Source: Deinococcus depolymerans
GTDB lineage: Bacteria; Deinococcota; Deinococci; Deinococcales; Deinococcaceae
Direction: 5' to 3'
Assembly (NCBI RefSeq): GCF_039522025.1
Contig: NZ_BAAADB010000017.1
Location: forward strand, 1-23,078
Length of the DNA: 23,078 nt
Part shown: positions 7,066-18,363 of the stretch, piece by piece
How the letters are laid out: each line of letters opens with the position of its first letter
Numbering within the stretch: position 1 is the first letter of the stretch
Made by a program: the position numbers and the translations under genes
The notes under the pieces: generated by a model
What the model saw: the letters and a program-made list of their open reading frames with translations, nothing else
What the model was told of the DNA's origin: nothing
Databases searched by the model: none

Positions 7066-7222
7066 TACGGACTCCGATTGAATGGGCTGCAAAGCCTGTT
7101 CAATCCGAGCGGATGCGACTCGTAGAGCTGCGCCGCAGAGCAGGAGAGAAACGGGTTCCGGACGTGGAGTTCACAGATCGGTGGTGTTCCGATCTGTGAA
7201 CGAAACCAACGGCAGTCCGTAT
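7065..7222 (+). repeat. Family A repeat, copy A3, at the cdd stop codon
   Basis: This is the best-preserved copy. The left end ATACGGACTCCG overlaps the cdd TAA; the right end is CGGCAGTCCGTAT. Hairpin 1 pairs GATTGAA (7077-7083) with TTCAATC (7099-7105). A middle palindrome lies around 7118-7141. Hairpin 3 is a perfect 12-bp stem, TTCACAGATCGG (7170-7181) with CCGATCTGTGAA (7189-7200), loop TGGTGTT. It lies between cdd and its terminator, in the sense direction. Confidence 0.9.
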
Positions 7223-7257
7223 AACCCGCACCGGGCGGGCCACCTGACCCACCCCCT

Positions 7258-7297
7258 GAACCGGGCCCCGCCGCACCCTGCGGTCGGGGCCCGGTTC
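7258..7297 (+). terminator. Terminator hairpin of the corC-cdd operon
   Basis: A perfect 13-bp stem (7258-7270 with 7285-7297) encloses a smaller hairpin, CCGCA-CCC-TGCGG (7271-7283). It follows the A3 repeat and precedes the next promoter. There is no long U-tract. Confidence 0.7.
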
Positions 7298-7332
7298 CCG
7301 TCTGGCTGAGCGGGGCGCGGACGGCCATCCGC

Positions 7333-7361
7333 TTGAGTCGCGGCGGGGACCGCCCTACACT
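7333..7361 (+). promoter_or_regulatory. Sigma-70-type promoter for the small secreted protein gene
   Basis: TTGAGT (7333-7338), a 17-base spacer and TACACT (7356-7361) match housekeeping promoter spacing. This is the best -35/-10 pair in the window. The start codon lies about 98 bases downstream, leaving a leader of roughly 90 bases. Confidence 0.6.
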
Positions 7362-7459
7362 CCAGGGGTCCAGTTCAGTGATGCGTTCAGGTGCAGAATT
7401 CGGCGGTTCCGGCAGACCGGAACGTTCACATGCAGGGACCTGCCCTGCCGGGGTGACCC

Positions 7460-7738
7460 ATGAGAAGGATCGTTGTGACATTGATGCTCGGCGCCGCCCT
7501 GACCGGCACGCCCGCGGCGGGAGGAACCGCCCTGACCGGCGTGGGCGTGGTCACGCCCATGGCCGACGCTTTCTGGACCAGCTGGCGGCTGATCGCCAGT
7601 GACCGGTCCTGGTGGGACGGGCACATGTTCTGCCGCTGGCAGCGGGAGTACGTGCAGTTCAGTCCACAGTCCGGCGAGTACGTGGTGCGGCAGACGCAGA
7701 CGACCGTCACGGGCGGCTACCCCTGCCCGGCTCCCTGA
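7460..7738 (+). CDS. Small secreted protein of unknown function
   Basis: A 92-residue protein that I do not recognise. An N-terminal Arg-Arg followed by a hydrophobic segment (about 4-16) and small residues near 18-24 looks like a Sec signal peptide, leaving a mature part of about 70 residues. The mature part is rich in Trp and other aromatics (FWTSWR, SWWDGHMFCRW) and has two cysteines (58 and 89) that could form a disulfide. The ATG at 7460 was chosen because the signal peptide begins there. A good promoter lies upstream (7333-7361) and a hairpin terminator downstream (7854-7890), so it forms its own transcription unit. It is probably a real gene, exported to the envelope or the outside; its role cannot be inferred. 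Confidence 0.6.
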   Translation: MRRIVVTLMLGAALTGTPAAGGTALTGVGVVTPMADAFWTSWRLIASDRSWWDGHMFCRWQREYVQFSPQSGEYVVRQTQTTVTGGYPCPAP

Positions 7739-7853
7739 TCCACACGCCGGGAGCGGCTGCGCCGCGTGGGAGTACGACGGGTTGCGGGCTGTCAGCGGGA
7801 CGGGCGGAATCCGCATGACCCCTCCCCCGCCCTGACGACGGGGAGAACACGCC

Positions 7854-7890
7854 GCAGGGGGAGATCCCGGTGGTCCGGTTCTCCCCCTGC
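7854..7890. terminator. Bidirectional hairpin terminator
   Basis: A perfect 11-bp stem (7854-7864 with 7880-7890, GCAGGGGGAGA and its complement) has a short inner CCGG/CCGG pairing. It lies between the convergent small secreted protein gene and aceA and could end both. Confidence 0.65.
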
Positions 7891-7938
7891 TGGGCGGTCA
7901 TGGCGCAGCCGCTGCGGCTGCCGTGGGTGGTCAGGCGT

Positions 7939-9246
<1,308 letters not shown>

Positions 9247-9372
9247 GGTGGTCCTCCTGGGGGTGTGCGGGGGGAGCCGTCCGGTGAGGGGCGGGGTCCG
9301 TCTGGGGTGCGGTGCGGGCGTGGCCCGCGTGGTGGCGTAGGGGCATTGTGCGCCGTGCGTCGGGCCGCGGGA

Positions 9373-9424
9373 GGTGGTGTACCCGGACACCCGCCAGGTA
9401 CACCACCCCGACAGGTACACCACC
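9373..9424 (-). promoter_or_regulatory. Operator-like triple repeat upstream of aceA
   Basis: The 11-mer GGTACACCACC occurs twice as direct copies (9397-9407 and 9414-9424, 17 bases apart) and once inverted (9373-9383). The first and third form an inverted repeat with a 13-base spacer. A possible -10 (CACAAT on the minus strand, 9350-9345) lies just downstream in the aceA direction. This arrangement fits a regulator-binding site near the aceA promoter; the regulator is unknown. Confidence 0.5.
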
Positions 9425-9439
9425 CCGCAGTGCAACCAT

Positions 9440-9473
9440 GGTGCCCGGCCGTCACGCGCACAGGCCGGGCACC
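9440..9473 (-). terminator. Hairpin terminator, probably of the HAD hydrolase unit
   Basis: A perfect 11-bp stem, GGTGCCCGGCC (9440-9450) with GGCCGGGCACC (9463-9473), loop 12. It lies about 350 bases beyond the HAD hydrolase stop codon, and the repeats A4 and B2 occupy nearly all of that gap. It also separates that unit from the aceA promoter region. Confidence 0.55.
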
Positions 9474-9528
9474 GCAGGAACACTGGTCATGCAAACCGGG
9501 CGGGGAAACCTGGGCACAGAGGCCAGCT

Positions 9529-9693
9529 CACACGGACGGGGCCGTCTGTCTCGCCCTCCACCCGCCCCTGTACCGGGGGGGCCAGCGCCACGCCCGGCAC
9601 CCCTCTGGGCCCTTCCGCTGCGGGGCCGCTCGGCGAGTCGCCTCCGCTCGGACCCGGCGGCGGTGCAAGCCACTCAATCGGAGTCCGTATCAT
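9529..9693 (-). repeat. Family B repeat, copy B2
   Basis: The inverted counterpart of B1 (1325-1487). Compared by eye, about 163 bases align with only two substitutions, one near each end. As at the other locus, its family A-like end is joined to a complete family A element (A4) through a palindromic junction (about 9683-9697). Confidence 0.87.
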
Positions 9694-9827
9694 ACGGATT
9701 CCGTTTGTTTCGTTCACAGATCGGAACATCACCGGATTGCCAGCTCCACGTCCGGAACCCGGTTTTCTCCCACTCGCTTCGCTCGAATTGAACGGCTTTG
9801 TAAGCCATTCAATCGGAGTCCGTATCA
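9690..9827 (-). repeat. Family A repeat, copy A4, at the HAD hydrolase stop codon
   Basis: On the minus strand it starts TGATACGGACTCCG at 9827, where TGA is the HAD hydrolase stop codon, and ends ACGGAATCCGTATG. Hairpin 1 (GATTGAATGGCTT and its complement) is intact. The later stem is mosaic, like A2. It shares the block CGAGCGAAGCGAGTGGGAG with A1, unlike the other copies. Confidence 0.88.
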
Positions 9828-10451
9828 GCCCTGCAGCCAGGCGGTCAGCGCCTGCTCGAACCGCCCGTGCGCCTCGTGGCTGTACAGGATGCCGTGGAAC
9901 CCGGCCGCGTTCGCCGCGTCGATGTTCTCCTGAACGTCATCCACGAACGCCACCTGCGCGGCGGGCACGCCCATGGCCGCCTCCAGCGCCGCGAAGGCCT
10001 CCGGCGAGGGTTTCTTGTGACCCAACTCGTTGCTGAACACCGGCCTGTGAAACCGCCCGAAACGGGGATCGCGGCGCAGGTGATCACTCACGACCGGGTA
10101 ATTGTTGCTCAGCAGACCCACGCGCACCCCGGCGGGCAGCGCGGCCAGCGTGTCGAACATGGGGCCGTTGTCCACGATGCTACCCAGGTACAGCGACTCG
10201 AACTCCCCGTACGGCATGGGAATCCCGGCCTCCTCCTGCAGCACCGTCCAGAACTGCGGGAGGCTCCAGGCGCCGACCTCCAGCTGCCGCACGTGCCGGA
10301 AGTAACTCTCGCGGACCCGTTCGACCGGCACGCCGCTGCGGTCCGCGACATTCTGGGTGCTGCGGCCATCGAAGGTCCCGATGGTGAACACGCCGCCCCA
10401 ATCGAAGGCGACGTGACGAAGCGGGAGGCTGGACGGAGCTTGATCCTTCAT
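9825..10451 (-). CDS. HAD-superfamily hydrolase (subfamily IA, YihX-like)
   Basis: A 208-residue phosphohydrolase-fold protein. HAD motif I is FDWGGV, with nucleophile Asp17 but Gly19 at the position where many members carry the acid/base Asp. This occurs in the FDxGGV group (YihX-type sugar phosphatases and haloacid-dehalogenase-like proteins). Motif II is LLSNN (Ser115-Asn116), motif III has Lys in HKKPSPEAF (145-153), and motif IV is FVDDVQENIDAA with Asp171 and Asp172. A helical cap lies at about 25-95. The substrate cannot be told. The ATG at 10451 lies 7 bases after a GACAAT (-10-like) sequence, so the mRNA may be leaderless. The TGA coincides with the first three bases of repeat A4. 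Confidence 0.85.
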   Translation of the reverse strand: MKDQAPSSLPLRHVAFDWGGVFTIGTFDGRSTQNVADRSGVPVERVRESYFRHVRQLEVGAWSLPQFWTVLQEEAGIPMPYGEFESLYLGSIVDNGPMFDTLAALPAGVRVGLLSNNYPVVSDHLRRDPRFGRFHRPVFSNELGHKKPSPEAFAALEAAMGVPAAQVAFVDDVQENIDAANAAGFHGILYSHEAHGRFEQALTAWLQG

Positions 10452-10498
10452 GCCTGGGATTGTCGCGCACCGAACAGGCCCGGCGCGCGCCTCTGTTC

Positions 10499-10671
10499 AT
10501 ACGGACTCCCTATCATACGGACTGCCGTTTGTTTCGTTCACAGATCGGAACACCACCGATCTGTCAACTCCACGTCCGGAACCCGCCCAGCTCCTTCTCT
10601 GCGGAGCAGCTCTCCGAGTCGCATCCGCTCGGATTGAACGGCTTTATAAGCCATTCAATCGGAGTCCGTAT
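10499..10671 (-). repeat. Family A repeat, copy A5, with a nested end fragment
   Basis: The left end is at 10671 (GGAGTCCGTAT on the plus strand) and the right end near 10514, with an extra partial end (CATACGGACTCCC) at 10499-10511. Hairpin 3 is intact: ACAGATCGG (10540-10548) with CCGATCTGT (10556-10564). It lies 3' of the minus-strand gene ending at 10745, in the same orientation, but 73 bases from its stop codon. The 73 bases between hold only a short CCGTCC/GGACGG palindrome. Confidence 0.87.
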
Positions 10672-10744
10672 GAACGCACCAGACAGCCGTCCGTCCCGGA
10701 CGGATCCCGCCCCCCGCGGAGCCCCTTCAGGCAGCTGCTCTGCG

Positions 10745-11452
10745 TTACGCGGCAGGTGGGCGCGGACCGTCGGCCGGCGCACTGGCCGGACCGTCGATCA
10801 GCAGGCCGCGCCGCACCCAGGCGTTCAGGTTCAGGGCGTGCGACGCCTGCCACGCGCGGGTCCAGTCGGCGTCCGCACCGAGTTTCTGGCCCCGGCCGTG
10901 CCGCAGCACGTATCCCCGGTGCAGGGCCAGCAGTTCGGCCGGACTGGCATCCGGGTGGCGGTGCTGGTCGATCTCCTCACTCAGCGACGGGGAGGACAGT
11001 GCCGGGGCGCCGGTCGTCAGAACGCACGCGACGCCGCTGGCCCGGTCTCGCAGCCAGGTCATGAGCTGCAGGTACGCGCGGCCCGTCCGGGCGGATTCCG
11101 GCGTCTCACTCCAGCGCAGCGCGGCGGTCGTGTCGGGCTCCAGGGTGTAGGCGCGCAGGTGCCGGACCTCGCTGATCACGGGCAGGTAGAACGTGCCGTG
11201 AAACTCGGCGTCCAGTGCCAGCATGGCGGCGTGCAGCGCGCCCAGGCTGCGCGACTGTTCGGGCGTGCCGCCCCAGGCGCGTTCCTCCAGCCGCTCGAAG
11301 GTCAGGTGCTCGTGCACCGGCGGGCCCGGGACCGCGCGGCCCTCCAGACGGGCGCGGCTGATCTCGGGCAGCAGGCCCACGGCGCGGTCCTCCCCGACCA
11401 GGAGTTGAAGTTCCTCGTCGGTCAGGGCAGCCAGGTTCAGACAGCGGGGCAC
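10745..11452 (-). CDS. Conserved-looking hypothetical protein, unrecognised
   Basis: I do not recognise this 235-residue protein. It has no signal peptide, membrane helix or familiar catalytic motif. It is soluble-looking and mixed alpha/beta, with several His and Trp residues (HEHLTFERLEERAW near 47-60; EIDQHRHPDAS near 160-170) and a Pro/Ala-rich C-terminus. The start is a GTG; about 7 bases before it the minus strand reads TATCCT, compatible with a leaderless mRNA like other genes here. It is divergent from the DHH phosphoesterase, with only about 80 bases between the start codons. Amino-acid composition and an uninterrupted frame support a real gene; no function is proposed. Confidence 0.65.
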   Translation of the reverse strand: MPRCLNLAALTDEELQLLVGEDRAVGLLPEISRARLEGRAVPGPPVHEHLTFERLEERAWGGTPEQSRSLGALHAAMLALDAEFHGTFYLPVISEVRHLRAYTLEPDTTAALRWSETPESARTGRAYLQLMTWLRDRASGVACVLTTGAPALSSPSLSEEIDQHRHPDASPAELLALHRGYVLRHGRGQKLGADADWTRAWQASHALNLNAWVRRGLLIDGPASAPADGPRPPAA

Positions 11453-11521
11453 GCGCAGCAGGATACTGTGCGCCGGTCACGTTGTCAGCGGGACGGGGGG
11501 CCACCTCCCCCACCGGCTCCC

Positions 11522-11527
11522 TATAGT
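11522..11527 (+). promoter_or_regulatory. -10 box for a leaderless DHH phosphoesterase mRNA
   Basis: TATAGT ends exactly 6 bases before the ATG at 11534, so transcription would start at or next to the start codon. No Shine-Dalgarno sequence precedes it. The same spacing is seen at 14785 and 18352. Confidence 0.6.
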
Positions 11528-11533
11528 GGGCGG

Positions 11534-12541
11534 ATGACCGCTCAGAACACCGCCAGTCCCGACTACACCCGCGACCTCCGGCAGGTCGCCCGCACGCTGC
11601 TGGAGCATCCGGGCCCCATCGTGGTCGTGTCGCACGAGAACCCGGACGGCGACGCGCTCGGCAGCGTGCTGGGCCTCACGCGGGCCCTGCGCGCCCTGGG
11701 CCGCCACGTGACCGCCCCGATGACCGTCCCCCGCTACCTGTCGTTCCTGCCGCAACCGGGCGAACTGAGCGCCCCGCTGGACGTCCTGCCGGACGGCGCC
11801 CTGATCGCCGTGCTGGACGTGGACAACAACGACCCGTCCCGCGTGGCGGGCGTGACGCTGGACGGGTTCACGGGTCCGGTCGTGAACGTGGATCACCACG
11901 GCACGAACGCCCGGCGCGCCACGGCGCTGCTGGTGGACCCCTCCCGGCCCGCGACGGCCCTGATGATCGCGGACCTGCTCGACGAACTGGGGGTCACGTG
12001 GACCGAGCCGCTCGCCACGCCACTGATGCTGGGCCTGAACACCGACACCGGCAGCTTCCGGTTCGACAGCGTCACGCCCGGCACCTTCGAGTGCGCCGCG
12101 CGCCTGCGCGCCCACGGCGCCCGCCTGGGCTGGCTGAACGACAACCTGGGCCAGAACCCTCCCACCTACTACCACCTGCTACGCGAGGTGCTGGGCACCC
12201 TGGAGTTCCGGCACGGGGGGCGGGTCGTGCTGGCCCGCGTGGACCAGGCGATGCTGGACCGCGCCGGGGCCGCCTGGGAGGACGTGGAATCCTACGTGGG
12301 CCTGCTGCGCAGCGCCGAGGGCACGCAGCTGGCCGTGATGGTCAAGGACCACGGCGACCGCGTGAAGCTCTCCATGCGGTCACGCGCGGGCTTCAGCGCG
12401 CAGAACGTCGCGGTCGCGCTGGGCGGCGGCGGACACGTCCCGGCAGCCGGAGCGAGCGTCGCCGCGCCCTTCGCGGAGGTCCTGCCGGCCCTCGACGCGG
12501 CCATCACCGCCGAGCTGCGCCGCCTGAACGACCAGTCCTGA
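11534..12541 (+). CDS. DHH-family phosphoesterase, NrnA-like (oligoribonuclease/pAp phosphatase)
   Basis: A 335-residue DHH-DHHA1 protein. NrnA-type enzymes degrade short RNA oligomers (nanoRNA) and can dephosphorylate pAp, using Mn2+ in the cytoplasm. Seen: motif I SHENPDGDALGS (33-44; His34, Asp38, Asp40), motif II VLDVDNNDPSR (93-103), motif III VNVDHHGTN (117-125) with the family DHH, and the DHHA1 substrate loop GGGGHVPAAG (297-306). Length fits NrnA (about 310-340). The ATG at 11534 lies 6 bases after TATAGT, supporting a leaderless start; the frame is open far upstream but crosses repeats and an opposing gene. The TGA stop begins repeat A6. Exact preference (nanoRNA, pAp or cyclic-dinucleotide products) is not decidable here. 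Confidence 0.9.
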   Translation: MTAQNTASPDYTRDLRQVARTLLEHPGPIVVVSHENPDGDALGSVLGLTRALRALGRHVTAPMTVPRYLSFLPQPGELSAPLDVLPDGALIAVLDVDNNDPSRVAGVTLDGFTGPVVNVDHHGTNARRATALLVDPSRPATALMIADLLDELGVTWTEPLATPLMLGLNTDTGSFRFDSVTPGTFECAARLRAHGARLGWLNDNLGQNPPTYYHLLREVLGTLEFRHGGRVVLARVDQAMLDRAGAAWEDVESYVGLLRSAEGTQLAVMVKDHGDRVKLSMRSRAGFSAQNVAVALGGGGHVPAAGASVAAPFAEVLPALDAAITAELRRLNDQS

Positions 12542-12716
12542 TACGGAGTCCGTATCATACGGACTCCGATTGAATGGGCTGCAAAGACCATTCAATCCGA
12601 GCGGATGCGACTCGCAGAGCTGCGCCGCAGAGTGGGAGCTGGGCGGGTTCCGGACGTGGAGGTGACAGATCGGTGGTGTTCCGATCTGTTAACGAAACAA
12701 ACGGCAGTCCGTATCA
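12539..12716 (+). repeat. Family A repeat, copy A6, at the DHH phosphoesterase stop codon
   Basis: TGATACGG at 12539 starts with the stop codon. A short duplicated end (ATACGGAGTCCGTATC) precedes the main left end, ATACGGACTCCG. Hairpin 1 (ATTGAATGG... with CCATTCAAT) and hairpin 3, ACAGATCGG (12665-12673) with CCGATCTGT (12681-12689), are intact. The right end is at 12716, 28 bases from the end of the convergent beta-lactamase-fold gene. Confidence 0.9.
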
Positions 12717-12744
12717 GAGTCCGCCCGGATGGAACGGTGGACGC

Positions 12745-13932
12745 TCAGGGCGTCCCGGTCCGCGCCGCCGCTCCGGGTCCGGGTGGCCCGAGCACGACCT
12801 GCATGGCCGCGTTGATCCACGCGAACGCGCGGCGGGTGTTCGGCATGGTGTACGTCTGGTCCGCGCCGCGCTGCATGAAGACGTACACGACGTGCCGGTC
12901 GTCGCGGGTGTGCAGGTAACCGCTGTACGTCAGGAGCCGCCAGCCGTTCCCGCCCTTCCCGCCGAAGGCCCGCAGGCCCTGGCGGTGCGTGACCTTCAGC
13001 GCGGACTTCCCGTACCCGAGGGCCATCACGTCCCGCTGCCACCGCTGCGCACGGGGGGACAGGCCGCTGCGCAGGAACTCATGCGCGACCAGGGTGCCGA
13101 ACTCGTAAGGCGTGGTGATGTTGTGCGTGCGCAGGTCCAGCGCCGGGTCGTAGCGGTGGTCGAAGTACTCGTCGAGTTTGCGTTGCAGGTAATCGGCGCG
13201 GTACGCCCGGGCGTCCGCGTCGATCAGCGTCGCGAGGCGCAGCCGCTCGGGTCCGCGCGCCCCCGCCCAGCGGGAGGTGCCGTTGAACGTCCCTGACAGG
13301 CCCGCCTGCGCCACCCACCAGTCGCGGGTGGGCAGGATCAGGCGCGTGTGACACAGCCCCAGACTGTCCGCGACGTCCTGCACGGCCTGCAGGCCCACGC
13401 GGCGGTGCAGGATGTCGGTGGCGGTGTTGTCACTGTTGCGGATCATGCGCTCCGTGAGCGTCCGCACGTTCGAACCGTCGAAGGGGTAACTGCCCAGGCT
13501 CTGGTTGTCGCGGGCAACGTCGAAACGTTCAGTGGGACGGAGCGTTCCGGCGTCAAAGGCCCGCAGGGTCGCCCACAGCACCGCCTGCTTGTACGTGCTG
13601 GCCAGCGGGAACACGCTGTCCGGATTGGTGGCGACCGCCCGCAGGGGTTCGAGGGTCACGGGGTCCACCTCGGCCACCCACAGGCCCAGCGTGCCGCTGA
13701 GCGGGAACGGGGGCGGCGGCGCCTTCGGCACGGACGGCGCAGGCAGCAGGCACCCGCGCGCGTCGCGGGCGACCACGTCGCGCTGCACCTGCACCCGCGG
13801 CGGCTCGATCTGGCGCAGGGTGACGTGCGCGCCCGGCGCGGCGTCCGGCCGCTGACAGCCGCCCAGCAGGGGCAGCAGGACCAGCAGCCGGCGCAGGCCC
13901 CGGACCGTCCGGCGCTTGCTCGGCAGCGGCAT
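12745..13932 (-). CDS. Beta-lactamase-fold serine hydrolase lipoprotein
   Basis: A 395-residue protein of the class A beta-lactamase / penicillin-binding-protein fold. Residues 1-25 form a signal peptide with lipobox LGGC and Cys26 as lipid anchor. A Pro-rich linker follows (about 44-77). The active-site motifs are Ser112-Thr-Tyr-Lys115 (SxxK), Ser167-Asp-Asn169 (SDN) and Lys326-Gly-Gly in place of KTG. I see no E-x-x-L-N motif (Glu166 region) of true class A beta-lactamases, so a peptidoglycan-related or other serine hydrolase is as likely as an antibiotic-degrading enzyme. Its ATG follows the degV stop codon with no gap (TGAATG), so the two are translationally coupled in one operon. Export to the outer face of the membrane is expected. 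Confidence 0.82.
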   Translation of the reverse strand: MPLPSKRRTVRGLRRLLVLLPLLGGCQRPDAAPGAHVTLRQIEPPRVQVQRDVVARDARGCLLPAPSVPKAPPPPFPLSGTLGLWVAEVDPVTLEPLRAVATNPDSVFPLASTYKQAVLWATLRAFDAGTLRPTERFDVARDNQSLGSYPFDGSNVRTLTERMIRNSDNTATDILHRRVGLQAVQDVADSLGLCHTRLILPTRDWWVAQAGLSGTFNGTSRWAGARGPERLRLATLIDADARAYRADYLQRKLDEYFDHRYDPALDLRTHNITTPYEFGTLVAHEFLRSGLSPRAQRWQRDVMALGYGKSALKVTHRQGLRAFGGKGGNGWRLLTYSGYLHTRDDRHVVYVFMQRGADQTYTMPNTRRAFAWINAAMQVVLGPPGPGAAARTGTP

Positions 13933-14778
13933 TCAGGCGTGCAGGGGTTCCAGGGTCACGCCCACCGTGCCGGGGCCGGCGTGCGTGGCGACCACGGCGC
14001 CGATCATGTGGTCTCCCATGTCCTCGAAGGCCACGTCGCTCAGGCCCGCGCGGACCTCCTTGACGAATTCCTCGCCGCCGGGCGTGCACATGACCGCCAC
14101 GCGCGCCCCGCCGTGCTGAGCGACGTACTTCTTCACGTGATCCACGATGTCCGACATGGCCTTCTTGTGGCCGCGCACGCGCCCGCCGGAATCGACGCGG
14201 CCGTCCTTGACGACCAGGATGGGTTTGATGTTCAGCAGGCTCCCCAGCAGCGCCTGCCCGCCCCCGATGCGGCCGTTGATGCGCAGGAAGTCCAGGGTGT
14301 CCACCGTGAAGCGGATGTCCGCGACCTTCTGCAGCGCCTCGAGTTTCTCCACGATCTGCGGCACGCTCAGGCCCTGGTGGGCCAGTTCGGCGGCCCGCAG
14401 GACACGCAGGCCCAGGCCCATGCTGACCGAGCGGCTGTCCACGACCGTGACCTTCCCGCCGAACTCCTGCGCGGCGAGGCGGGCGCTGCCCACGGTGCCG
14501 GACATCTGCCCGCTGATGTGAATGCTCAGCACCTCGTCCGCCGTCTTCAGCGCCTCGGTGTACGCCGCCGCGAACTCGGCCGGGCTGGGCTGGCTGGTAC
14601 TGGGCGTCTTCTTCCCGGCCTTCAGGCCTGCGAACAGGTCGCCGGGCGTGATCTCCAGCCCGTCTTTGTGCATCTTGCCGTCGAACAGCACGTACAGCGG
14701 CACGCTGGTCACACCCACCTGGGCGCACAGGGCGGCGTTCAGGTCACTCGTGGAATCCGTGACGATTGCAATGGTCAT
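13933..14778 (-). CDS. DegV family fatty-acid-binding protein (FakB-like)
   Basis: DegV/FakB proteins bind a single fatty acid and, in bacteria with FakA, present it for phosphorylation and phospholipid synthesis. The 281-residue length is standard. Seen: VTDSTSDL (6-13), the TSQPSP motif (61-66) that contacts the carboxyl group, ISGQMSGT (88-95), an RINGRIGGG segment and the C-terminal HAGPGTVGV. The start ATG lies exactly 6 bases after TAGTAT on the minus strand, indicating a leaderless mRNA. It is the first gene of a two-gene operon with the beta-lactamase-fold lipoprotein, whose ATG directly follows its TGA. No FakA kinase is in the window, so the lipid role is inferred from the family. 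Confidence 0.92.
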   Translation of the reverse strand: MTIAIVTDSTSDLNAALCAQVGVTSVPLYVLFDGKMHKDGLEITPGDLFAGLKAGKKTPSTSQPSPAEFAAAYTEALKTADEVLSIHISGQMSGTVGSARLAAQEFGGKVTVVDSRSVSMGLGLRVLRAAELAHQGLSVPQIVEKLEALQKVADIRFTVDTLDFLRINGRIGGGQALLGSLLNIKPILVVKDGRVDSGGRVRGHKKAMSDIVDHVKKYVAQHGGARVAVMCTPGGEEFVKEVRAGLSDVAFEDMGDHMIGAVVATHAGPGTVGVTLEPLHA

Positions 14779-14784
14779 TCCCTG

Positions 14785-14790
14785 ATACTA
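14785..14790 (-). promoter_or_regulatory. -10 box for leaderless degV mRNA
   Basis: On the minus strand TAGTAT ends 6 bases before the ATG at 14778. No Shine-Dalgarno sequence is present in the gap (CAGGGA). Confidence 0.6.
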
Positions 14791-14892
14791 GCGTGACACA
14801 CAATCGTTGCGCCCGGCATCCGTGCCGCGCCCCGCCTTCACGCCCCGCCCCCCGTCCACCCCCGGCGGAGCACGAACGTCAATCGCCGGAGC

Positions 14893-14939
14893 GCACGAGG
14901 GACGCGCCGGAATCCCAGGTCCCGGCGCGTCCCTCGTGC
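14893..14939 (-). terminator. Terminator hairpin of the EMO-like gene
   Basis: A perfect 18-bp stem (14893-14910 with 14922-14939) with an 11-base loop lies 31 bases after the stop codon of the 1058-aa protein gene. It is the longest perfect stem in the window. The remaining intergenic bases (14791-14892) hold nothing else I can support. Confidence 0.75.
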
Positions 14940-14970
14940 AGGCTGCGTCTGTTCAGCCCCTACGGCCTGT

Positions 14971-18147
<3,177 letters not shown>

Positions 18148-18199
18148 GGGGCAACTCCTTCAGGCAGGAAACGAGACGGGCGGAAACTTGTACCGAGTC

Positions 18200-18218
18200 A
18201 AAGTATGCGGAAAGTATA
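18200..18218 (-). promoter_or_regulatory. Possible promoter of the EMO-like gene with a direct repeat
   Basis: On the minus strand TATACT (18218-18213) is a good -10 candidate, about 66 bases before the TTG start; CATACT follows one helical turn later. On the plus strand this appears as AAAGTAT repeated at 18200-18206 and 18211-18217. No firm -35 is visible. Confidence 0.4.
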
Positions 18219-18351
18219 GGGGATGCCGGGCAGACGGGAATCACCCTCACCATACCCCCCTCCCGGCCGCGCCGGCAGTACCACCGACCCCACCCCGAAC
18301 CTTCAAGGCCCGCCCGGCACCACCCGCACCGTTCCCGGCCGCCCCGTGCGG

Positions 18352-18357
18352 TAGCGT
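18352..18357 (+). promoter_or_regulatory. -10 box for leaderless moxR mRNA
   Basis: TAGCGT ends 6 bases before the GTG at 18364, the same spacing as for degV and the DHH gene. There is no Shine-Dalgarno sequence. Confidence 0.5.
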
Positions 18358-18363
18358 GAACCC

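Noticed and set aside
10460..11533. A longer N-terminus for the DHH phosphoesterase reaching back to 10460.
   Set aside because: The extension crosses repeat A5 and an opposing gene, and the -10 box plus the family start support the ATG at 11534.
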